From the NCBI GenBank assembly GCA_021129875.1, contig JAJOKK010000068.1:1-5275 (forward strand): a stretch of 5,275 nucleotides of DNA. Direction: 5' to 3'. The first letter of the stretch is position 1. Each line of letters begins with the position of its first letter. The position numbers were made by a program, and so were the translations under genes. Origin of the DNA: Candidatus Bipolaricaulota bacterium. Its GTDB lineage: Bacteria > Bipolaricaulota > Bipolaricaulia > UBA7950 > UBA9294. The notes under the pieces were generated by a model. That model was not told the DNA's origin. It did no database searches and was given only the letters and a program-made list of their open reading frames with translations. Of the stretch, positions 1 through 5,189 are shown in pieces.

Positions 1-1171
1 AGGCGGTGGGCGAGCACAAAGCCGGGCGGATGAACGAGGAGGAGCTGCAAGAGCTAGCCGCCTGCCCTGGTTACGGCTCCTGTGCCGGCCTGTTCACCGC
101 CAACACAATGACTGCCTGACCGAGGCGCTGGGGATGGGGCTACCCTGCAACAGGACGATCCCTGCGGTCGCGGCGGCACGGCTGCGGCTGGCCAAGCAGA
201 CCGGGATGCAGATATTGCACCTGGTTCGCGAAGGGATTCAGCCACGCGACATCATGACACAGACCGCGTTTGAGAATGCCATTGCAGTGGACATGGCGAT
301 CGGCGGCGCGACCGACACCGTGCTGCACCTACCGGCGATCGCCCACGAAGCCGGCGTTCCGCTCCCGTGGAAACGGTTCGACATGATGAGCAACAGAATC
401 CCATACCTGGTTAAACTCAGCCCGTCCGATCCCCACCGGATGCAGGAGTTCGACGAGGCAGGAGGGGTGCCCGCGGTTATGGCGGAACTTCTGAATCACG
501 GATTACTGCACTGCGAGGCGCGGACAGTGACCGGGAAGAGAGTGACCAAGAACCTGCACGGAGCGTGCCGCTTCTCCGAAGTCATCCGCCCGGTCGACGA
601 CCCTTATTGCAGCGACGGCGGGATCAGTATCCTATGGGGGAACCTCGCCCCGGATGGAGCAGTGGTCAAGACAGGAGGGGTCTTACCGGAGATGCGGCAT
701 CACCAGGGGCCGGCACGCGTCTTTGAGGATGAAGACTCAGCTCGCACTGCCATTCTGGGCGGGCGGATCCAGGCCGGCGACGTGGTCGTCATCCGTTACG
801 AAGGGCCTCGCGGTGGGCCGGGGATGCCCGAGATACTGATGCCCACCTCCATCCTGGCCGAGATGGGACTGGACGACAGGGTGGTCCTCCTGACCGACAG
901 TTGCTTTTCCGGAGCGACGCGCGGGGCCGCTGTCGGCTACATCTGCCCGGAGGCAGCCGACGGAGGGCCGATCGCCCTGATCAACGAGGGAGATGAGATC
1001 GAACTCGACATCTCCAACAAACAGCTGGCTGTTCGCATCGACGCAGAGGAGATGATTCGTCGCCGGGAAGGCCGGAAACCGTCCCCGCTCAGAGTGCCCG
1101 AGGGCTTTTCGGCTCGCTACAGAGCGCTCGTCGCCCCCGCCAACAGGGGAGCAGTCTTAAGATCCAGGTAG
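1..1171 (+). pseudogene. ilvD: Dihydroxy-acid dehydratase, 5'-truncated by window edge, frameshifted
   Basis: IlvD dehydrates 2,3-dihydroxy-3-methylbutanoate (or -pentanoate) to the 2-keto acid in valine, isoleucine and leucine synthesis, using an Fe-S cluster. Reading starts in frame 3 with AVGEHKAGRMNEEELQEL, then CPGYGSCAG and FTANTM (60-110), the cluster-cysteine region. That frame stops at TGA 117-119. The family sequence continues in frame 2 from TGC CTG ACC GAG (113-124) to TAG 1169-1171. One missing base in the Asn codon at 111-112 explains the shift. Later family motifs are clear: DMAIGG, VIRPVDDPY, GNLAPDGAVVKTGG, VVIRYEGPRGGPGMPE, FSGATRG and a normal C-terminus. Several near-invariant residues are changed: Val at 410-412 where family members have a cluster Cys (PxLCKLxP), GGATDT for GGSTNT, and TDSCFSG for TDGRFSG. 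The presumed catalytic Ser of FSG remains (908-910). The N-terminal part lies outside the window. The combination points to a decaying gene. A divergent IlvD/EDD paralogue with a sequencing error is the alternative. Confidence 0.85.
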
Positions 1172-1247
1172 GAGGTTCATGCGGCGGAACGCCCATTTCT
1201 TGTTGCGTGCTACACGGAGCATGAAGGTAAGGACGAGCATGGAATAG
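1171..1247 (+). other. GGAGG site and 22-codon reading frame after ilvD
   Basis: A GGAGG Shine-Dalgarno-like sequence (1171-1175) overlaps the ilvD stop codon as TAGGAGG. An ATG follows at 1179 after only three bases. The frame encodes 22 residues, beginning MRRNAHFLL and ending at TAG 1245-1247. The layout looks like an operon junction where a next gene (often ilvB in bacteria) would start. The peptide does not resemble the beginning of acetolactate synthase or any family I know. It could be a remnant of a lost downstream gene, a leader peptide or chance. The three-base spacing is shorter than optimal. Confidence 0.2.
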
Positions 1248-1289
1248 GCTTAGGAGACGAGCAACAATAGCTTCCGTCGCCTGAGCGGA

Positions 1290-1304
1290 TGCGATAAGAT
1301 CGCA
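1290..1304. repeat. 15-bp inverted repeat, candidate operator or small hairpin
   Basis: TGCGAT and ATCGCA are perfect inverted copies separated by AAG. The repeat lies in the non-coding gap between ilvD and ade, about 175 bases ahead of the ade start. The spacing and length are compatible with a dimeric repressor site. No matching second copy was seen in the window, and no regulator is encoded nearby. Chance is a real possibility. Confidence 0.3.
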
Positions 1305-1405
1305 GGTATGTTCTCTATTCGCTGATCTGTGTCTATCAATTCCAATCCGCTATTCTAAGCCTTCCACATTTCAGCCAGTATGGGTTTACTGAATGCTTAC
1401 CATGA

Positions 1406-1427
1406 AAGCACTCTTAAAAGAGTGTTT
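1406..1427. repeat. Inverted repeat between ilvD and ade (hairpin with TAAA loop)
   Basis: CACTCT (1409-1414) and AGAGTG (1419-1424) are perfect inverted copies around TAAA. Flanking A-T pairs and one G-T pair lengthen the stem to nine pairs (1406-1414 with 1419-1427). The stem is AT-moderate and followed only by TTTGTC. As a factor-independent terminator for the ilvD transcript it would therefore be weak. It sits about 20 bases upstream of the candidate ade -35 box, so an operator role is also possible. Confidence 0.4.
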
Positions 1428-1442
1428 GTCTCCAACCCGCGG

Positions 1443-1471
1443 TTGGCGGCCGGTCGCTCTTATGCTATCCT
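1443..1471 (+). promoter_or_regulatory. Candidate sigma-70-type promoter of ade
   Basis: TTGGCG (1443-1448) and TATCCT (1466-1471) are separated by exactly 17 bases. Each matches its consensus hexamer at four of six positions. Start sites normally lie 6-8 bases after the -10 box, here 1477-1479, and base 1479 is the A of the first ATG of the ade start array. There is no Shine-Dalgarno sequence between the -10 box and that ATG, which fits a leaderless message. The hexamers are imperfect, so this rests on spacing and position. Confidence 0.4.
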
Positions 1472-1478
1472 TGGCGTC

Positions 1479-1505
1479 ATGATGATGATGATGATGATGA
1501 TGATG
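1479..1505 (+). repeat. (ATG)9 trinucleotide repeat covering the ade start
   Basis: Nine perfect ATG triplets run in the ade reading frame, so any of them could initiate and the protein would begin with up to nine methionines. The tract ends with ATC AAT GAG. It is a short simple-sequence repeat, a class prone to copy-number change by strand slippage. Such changes would be multiples of three and would not break the frame. They would alter the number of start codons and the distance from the upstream promoter. Confidence 0.95.
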
Positions 1506-3212
1506 ATCAATGAGCGGCTGCAGGAAACAGGTGTACAGGGGAGGGCTGTTGCGGATCTCCTGCTGCGGAATGGAATGGTGCTCGATCTCTTCTCTGGATC
1601 GTTCTTTTGTGGGGACGTGGCAGTGAAGGACGGGGTCATCGTCGGCTTCGGCGCCTGCGAGGCGAGAGAGACGATCGACCTCGACGGGGACTTCCTTATC
1701 CCCGGGTTGATCGATGCGCATATGCATATCGAGAGTTCACAGCTGATGCCGGCGGAGTTCGCCCGGGCCGTCCTCCCCCATGGGACGACCACGGTGATCG
1801 CTGATCCGCACGAGATCGCGAACGTGCTTGGCCTTGCCGGGATCCGGTACCTGCTCAATGCAACGGAAGACCTACCGCTTCGGGCCTTTCTTATGGCGCC
1901 TTCCTGTGTACCGGCAACCCCGCTCGAGACCTCAGGGGCGGAGCTTTCCGCAGCGGAGATAACCGAGGTCCTCGGTTGGGAGAGGGTGATCGGTTTGGGG
2001 GAGATGATGAACTTCCCCGGGGTGATCGGGATGGATCCTGGGGTGCATGCTAAGCTTGCGGCCGCCCGTGGCCGCCCGATCGACGGCCACGCTCCCGGGC
2101 TCGTGGGGCCGGATCTGTGGGCGTACGTCCTTGCCGGTCCCCGTACCGACCATGAATGCACCACCCTCGATGAGGCGAGAGCAAAGCTTCGCGCTGGGAT
2201 GCATATCCTCATCAGGGAGGGGACGACATCGCGCAACCTCGCTCCGCTGCTCGGACTCCTCACCGATCGCTGCCTTCCGTTCGTCCACTTTTGCACCGAC
2301 GATCGTCATCCGGAAACCCTCCTTTCCGAGGGGCATATGGACGATATCGTGCGCAAGGCGATTGCGAGCGGGGTCCCGCCGGAAAGGGCGATCGCCGCGG
2401 CAACGATCCACACTGCACGCGCCTACCGCCTCTCCGATCTGGGAGCGATCGCTCCGGGGTACAGGGCGGATCTTCTGGTCCTCTCCGACCTGGAGTCGCT
2501 GCAGATTGCAAGGGTCTATGTGGATGGGCAGTTGATCGCCGCGAACGGACGCGTGCTGGTCGATCTTTCGTCCTATGCGGATAAAGGGGTGCGCGGGACG
2601 ATGCGGGTCGATCTGGAGAGACTATCCTTCCGCATCCCCGCCGGGGAGGGGATGGCACGCGCGATCGGGGTGGTCCCCGATCAGGTGATGACCAGGGCCT
2701 ACCGTGTCGAACCGCGTATTGAGCAAGGAGAGGTCGTTGCAGACCCCGAGCGGGACCTACTGAAGCTCGCGGTGGTCGAACGGCATCAGGGGACGGGGAA
2801 TGTCGGGCTGGGGCTCGTTCAGGGGTTCACCCTTCAGCGCGGGGCGCTCGCCTCCACGGTAGCGCACGACTCGCACAACGTGGTTGTTGTGGGAACAAAC
2901 GACGCGGATATGCACGCCGCCGTCGCTGCTCTAACCTCTCTGGGTGGGGGGCAGACAGCGGTTGTGGACGGGCAGGTTCTCGCCTCTCTCCCCCTTCCGA
3001 TCGCCGGGTTGATCTCCGACCGGCCGCTCTCCGAGGTCGTTACGCAGGCAAGCGCACTCGATCGTGCGGCAAGGTCCCTAGGATGCACCCTGCCCGCTCC
3101 GTTCATGACCCTATCTTTCTTAGCCCTCCCGGTCATCCCATCCCTCAAGCTCACCGATCGCGGACTGGTCGATGTGGACCGCTTCCAGATCGTACCGCTC
3201 TTTGCCGGATGA
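1479..3212 (+). CDS. ade: Adenine deaminase
   Basis: This cytoplasmic metal-dependent hydrolase of the amidohydrolase superfamily converts adenine to hypoxanthine and ammonia in purine salvage. Counting from 1479 the protein has 577 residues, normal for the family (about 570-600). Visible motifs in order: an N-terminal beta-sandwich segment (LLLRNGMVLDLFSG), metal ligands HMH (81-83), DPHEIAN (109-115), GLGEMMNFPG (172-181), DGHAPG (202-207), DHECTT (224-229) and CTDDRHP with the metal Asp (272-278). The C-terminal domain has GLVQGF, HDSHN (463-467) and FMTLSFLALPVIP (542-554). The frame stays open upstream to an ATG at 1380, but those 33 residues lack family similarity and a ribosome site. 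The ATG run is the likely start, with the exact codon undecided between 1479 and 1503. The gene is separated from ilvD by about 300 bases and probably transcribed alone. It converges on the minus-strand gene ending at 3309. Confidence 0.96.
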   Translation: MMMMMMMMMINERLQETGVQGRAVADLLLRNGMVLDLFSGSFFCGDVAVKDGVIVGFGACEARETIDLDGDFLIPGLIDAHMHIESSQLMPAEFARAVLPHGTTTVIADPHEIANVLGLAGIRYLLNATEDLPLRAFLMAPSCVPATPLETSGAELSAAEITEVLGWERVIGLGEMMNFPGVIGMDPGVHAKLAAARGRPIDGHAPGLVGPDLWAYVLAGPRTDHECTTLDEARAKLRAGMHILIREGTTSRNLAPLLGLLTDRCLPFVHFCTDDRHPETLLSEGHMDDIVRKAIASGVPPERAIAAATIHTARAYRLSDLGAIAPGYRADLLVLSDLESLQIARVYVDGQLIAANGRVLVDLSSYADKGVRGTMRVDLERLSFRIPAGEGMARAIGVVPDQVMTRAYRVEPRIEQGEVVADPERDLLKLAVVERHQGTGNVGLGLVQGFTLQRGALASTVAHDSHNVVVVGTNDADMHAAVAALTSLGGGQTAVVDGQVLASLPLPIAGLISDRPLSEVVTQASALDRAARSLGCTLPAPFMTLSFLALPVIPSLKLTDRGLVDVDRFQIVPLFAG

Positions 3213-3261
3213 TCGAAGGAGGGGGGGGTGGCCCACTCTGCCGTCAGTAGCAAAGGCTTGC

Positions 3262-3277
3262 CGGCGGGAGACCGCCG
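3262..3277. terminator. GC-rich hairpin in the convergent gap, possible weak terminator
   Basis: CGGCGG (3262-3267) and CCGCCG (3272-3277) pair perfectly around a GAGA loop, a GNRA-type tetraloop on the plus strand. It lies in the 96-base gap between the stop codons of ade and the minus-strand gene, where a terminator serving either direction is expected. No T-run follows on either strand, so it is not a standard intrinsic terminator. The same gap also holds a run of eight G bases at 3221-3228 within a purine-rich stretch. Confidence 0.35.
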
Positions 3278-3308
3278 CTCCTCTCAGGGAGGGGTCGATG
3301 AATGGGCC

Positions 3309-4028
3309 CTATTCTGCCGGCAGCTCATCGGGCAGCGGGAAGCTGAGGGAAACCCGTACCGCGATAAACGGTGCGTTGAACGATGGGCGCAGTCCCTCCA
3401 CTACCGTGCCGTTCTCTGTCCATGGGCAGCTGAACGCCAGCAGGTAGCCGAAGACACCCTCGACCCTCAACCACTCAAGGGGGTGGATCTGCATCCGCAG
3501 GTACGGGATCCCTCCCCAAAAAGTGAGATAGGCCCGCGATAGCGTCGGCCGGGCGATCAGGTCGAAAATATCATCGGCAGCGCGATGCCGAACCTGGAGG
3601 ATTACCGACCCCATACCCAGCGCCGCCCCAATGCCAAGCTCGCTCCCATTCCCAAACTGGCGCACGTACTCCCCGGTTCCTCCCCAGAAATTCAGGGTAA
3701 GTGAGCTCTTGCGTTCGTCTGTACTGGCTGCAACGGTCCCTTGCAGCATGATAGAGCCGATACTCATGGGTACATCGTCCCACAGGTTGCTGAAGGACCC
3801 GAAGACCATTAAACGTTCGGGAAGTTCAGGATGACCTTCGTTGCCCAGAATCGCGTTTAGCGGACCAAGATCCAGGGGCAGAAACCCGGCCAGGAATCCG
3901 AACCCTAAGTCGACCGGTGCTTCCGGCATTTCTGCTTCTGTCACTTCTGCTTCTAGTATTTCCTCCGCTCCCCCCATCAGGGCGAACGACAATAGTGCCA
4001 ACAACAACAAGATGATCATCTTTTTCAT
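3309..4028 (-). CDS. Secreted protein of unknown function, possible outer-membrane beta-barrel
   Basis: I do not recognise this family. The chosen start gives 239 residues beginning MKKMIILLLLALLSFALMGGAEE, a typical Sec signal peptide: basic start, hydrophobic core, likely cleavage near A21. AAAGGGGG (4037-4044) lies eight bases upstream as a ribosome site. The frame continues upstream to an ATG at 4202, but that would bury the signal peptide behind 58 atypical residues. The mature part starts with an acidic linker (22-38, EAEVT EAEMP EAP), then stretches of alternating polar and hydrophobic residues rich in Gly and aromatics, such as SSLTLNFWGG (108-117), GIGAALGMGSVILQV (132-146) and VEGVFGYLLAF (189-199). 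FWGG occurs twice (114-117 and 170-173). There is a single Cys (201). This composition suits a small beta-barrel or surface protein of a diderm cell, but the C-terminus does not end in the usual aromatic residue. A soluble periplasmic protein is the alternative. Confidence 0.75.
   Translation of the reverse strand: MKKMIILLLLALLSFALMGGAEEILEAEVTEAEMPEAPVDLGFGFLAGFLPLDLGPLNAILGNEGHPELPERLMVFGSFSNLWDDVPMSIGSIMLQGTVAASTDERKSSLTLNFWGGTGEYVRQFGNGSELGIGAALGMGSVILQVRHRAADDIFDLIARPTLSRAYLTFWGGIPYLRMQIHPLEWLRVEGVFGYLLAFSCPWTENGTVVEGLRPSFNAPFIAVRVSLSFPLPDELPAE
3930..3954. repeat. Direct repeat, 15-base period, in the acidic linker
   Basis: TTCTGCTTCT occurs at 3930-3939 and again at 3945-3954, exactly 15 bases apart. 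On the minus strand it encodes the five-residue pattern EAEVT, EAEMP and a shortened EAP, just after the signal peptide of the exported protein. The period is in frame, which suggests a small tandem duplication that was kept in a flexible linker. Confidence 0.6.
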
Positions 4029-4036
4029 CAGTAGTG

Positions 4037-4044
4037 CCCCCTTT
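4037..4044 (-). promoter_or_regulatory. Ribosome binding site deciding the start at 4028
   Basis: On the minus strand AAAGGGGG precedes the ATG at 4026-4028 by eight bases. It favours this start over the in-frame ATG at 4202, which has no comparable site. The resulting protein begins directly with a signal peptide. Confidence 0.6.
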
Positions 4045-4104
4045 AGGCGGCTGCTCCGGCGGTAATCCCACCGAGGCAGCGTCTCATTCAGTCTGTTAAC
4101 AAAA

Positions 4105-4133
4105 ATGATACCCGTCCCTATCCTTCTCTGCAA
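4105..4133 (-). promoter_or_regulatory. Candidate promoter of the secreted-protein gene
   Basis: On the minus strand TTGCAG (4128-4133) and TATCAT (4105-4110) are separated by exactly 17 bases. The -10 box matches consensus at five of six positions and the -35 at three. A start near 4098 would give an untranslated leader of about 70 bases. This would let the secreted protein be made independently of the upstream nucleotidyltransferase gene, whose stop codon is 170 bases away. Read-through from that gene is not excluded, because I see no clear terminator in the gap. Confidence 0.4.
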
Positions 4134-4198
4134 GATCTTTTGCTGTCTGTACGCGAATACACACCGGTGCAAATCAGAGGAGGTATGCAGAATCGGGA

Positions 4199-5125
4199 TC
4201 ATTTTTCTTTGTTCTTCCAGAGGTCCGCCGGATAGATCTGAGCTTGGATCAACGAGCCGATCGCTCTCTTGACCCAGGGTCTATCCTGCTGATAGGTGAC
4301 CCCGAACCAGCACGCATCGGTCGATAGGACTTTCACCTGCGCCTTCTTCTCCGCGACGAGTGATCCGATGAGATCGGGAAGGAGAAACTCGGCTTTAAGG
4401 CCCCTGCCGCTCTTGGCAAGGAAGAGTGCGAACCGTGCCTCGAGTTCTGAGAACAGGCTTGGGGTGAACCCCCACATGTTCATCGAAACAAGGCTTCCCT
4501 GCGGGATAGCAACCCAGTTCGTTCCGTCTTCGGTGTACTGTGCACTCGCGTTGGATTTTTCTATACCGGCCCGCTCGTCTATCTCCATCAGAAATCCTTC
4601 TCCGCTTACCGTGCAGACTCCGCGCGTCACCTGTCCATGCTCGGAGAGGGTCTTCTCGAGGGGATAGCCGACCATGCTGTAATCATATCTCCCGTTTCGG
4701 TCTTCCGCTTGTCTTAGGTAATCGCAGAGTGTTTGATACGCCAAACGTCCATAGAAATCATCGGCATTGATCACGGCGAAGGGAGCGTCGACGACATCCC
4801 GGCAACAGAGCACTGCGTGACCGGTCCCCCAGGGCTTCTCCCTCTCCGGCGGGACTGCGAACCCAGCAGGGACGTTCTCGGTCCTTTGGATCACATAAGC
4901 CGTTTCGCACCGCTTCGCAATGGATCGATCGATCCTCTCTTTAAGGGCGCTCTTGATCTCCTCCCGAACCACGAACACAACCTTTCCGAAGCCGGCACCG
5001 AGCGCATCGTAAACCGAGTAGTCGATGATGATCTCACCACTCGGTCCGATCGGATCGATCTGCTTCAGCCCGCCGTACCGGCTTCCAATACCGGCGGCCA
5101 TTATGACCAGCGTAGGTTTTTGCAT
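4199..5125 (-). CDS. Sugar-phosphate nucleotidyltransferase family protein
   Basis: The 308-residue protein belongs to the NTP-transferase group that joins a sugar phosphate to a nucleoside triphosphate, giving an activated sugar and pyrophosphate in the cytoplasm. The Rossmann-like N-terminus carries the signature MAAGIGSRYGGLKQ (9-22; GxGxR loop, Lys21). PWGTGHAV (98-105) likely contacts the base or phosphates. NADDFYG (120-126) supplies the Asp residues for the metal ion. SMNMWGF (214-220) and WFGVTY (273-278) are typical of this subfamily, and LWK near the C-terminus is also usual. Length is normal and no key residue is missing. The start at 5123-5125 is fixed by AAGGAG five bases upstream and by the family N-terminus. 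Which sugar and nucleotide are used cannot be read from the sequence. Related proteins are often annotated as dTDP-glucose or UTP-glucose-1-phosphate transferases, usually without direct evidence. No glycan-synthesis neighbour is visible to narrow it. Confidence 0.92.
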   Translation of the reverse strand: MQKPTLVIMAAGIGSRYGGLKQIDPIGPSGEIIIDYSVYDALGAGFGKVVFVVREEIKSALKERIDRSIAKRCETAYVIQRTENVPAGFAVPPEREKPWGTGHAVLCCRDVVDAPFAVINADDFYGRLAYQTLCDYLRQAEDRNGRYDYSMVGYPLEKTLSEHGQVTRGVCTVSGEGFLMEIDERAGIEKSNASAQYTEDGTNWVAIPQGSLVSMNMWGFTPSLFSELEARFALFLAKSGRGLKAEFLLPDLIGSLVAEKKAQVKVLSTDACWFGVTYQQDRPWVKRAIGSLIQAQIYPADLWKNKEK

Positions 5126-5130
5126 GCCAT

Positions 5131-5136
5131 CTCCTT
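5131..5136 (-). promoter_or_regulatory. Ribosome binding site of the nucleotidyltransferase gene
   Basis: AAGGAG on the minus strand, a strong match to the 16S rRNA 3' end, lies five bases before the ATG at 5123-5125. It contrasts with ade, which has no such site, and shows that this genome does use Shine-Dalgarno initiation. Confidence 0.8.
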
Positions 5137-5160
5137 ACGAATCACGGTTTTAAGGATTAG

Positions 5161-5189
5161 ATTATACACGCACGTACATGCGTTGATGA
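5161..5189 (-). promoter_or_regulatory. Promoter of the nucleotidyltransferase gene
   Basis: A perfect TATAAT -10 box lies at 5161-5166 on the minus strand. With the standard 17-base spacer, the -35 hexamer would be TCATCA (5184-5189), a poor match at three of six positions. A weak -35 next to a perfect -10 often goes with activator control or constitutive but moderate expression. Start of transcription is expected near 5154, giving a leader of about 30 bases that contains the ribosome site. Confidence 0.6.
5168..5183. repeat. Imperfect 16-bp palindrome inside the promoter spacer, candidate operator
   Basis: ACGCACGTACATGCGT reads the same on both strands except for one non-complementary pair (positions 6 and 11 of the site), so 14 of 16 bases are symmetric. 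It fills the space between the -10 box and the expected -35 box of the nucleotidyltransferase promoter, touching neither hexamer. A protein dimer bound here would directly control polymerase. No regulator gene is in the window, so the factor is unknown. Confidence 0.4.

Noticed and set aside
1380..1478. Upstream 33-residue extension of adenine deaminase from ATG 1380
   Set aside because: There is no ribosome site, no similarity to adenine deaminase N-termini, and it would run through a hairpin and a candidate promoter. Starting in the ATG array gives the usual family length.
1172..1478. Purine riboswitch ahead of ade
   Set aside because: I looked for the conserved purine-aptamer loop sequences and junction and did not find them in either the gap or its complement.
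1386..1727. Minus-strand frame encoding a run of nine histidines opposite the ATG array
   Set aside because: It is the complement of the (ATG)9 tract inside ade. The rest of the frame has no family features and the plus-strand gene is certain. It also need not be a cloned His-tag: the codons are all CAT on the wrong strand and the flanks are natural ade sequence.
2047..2658. Long open frames on both strands overlapping ade
   Set aside because: High GC content keeps alternative frames open. None shows family motifs, a ribosome site or a sensible start, while ade is continuous with full motif support.
4029..4202. Start of the secreted protein at 4202, overlapping the previous stop as ATGA
   Set aside because: ATGA overlaps often mean translational coupling, but this start would put 58 residues before an obvious signal peptide and has no good ribosome site. 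The overlap is probably chance.
4922..4935. Perfect 14-bp palindrome GGATCGATCGATCC
   Set aside because: It lies inside the nucleotidyltransferase gene and codes ordinary family residues (around IDRSI). GATC/CGATCG-rich words are frequent throughout the window, so a special role is not supported.
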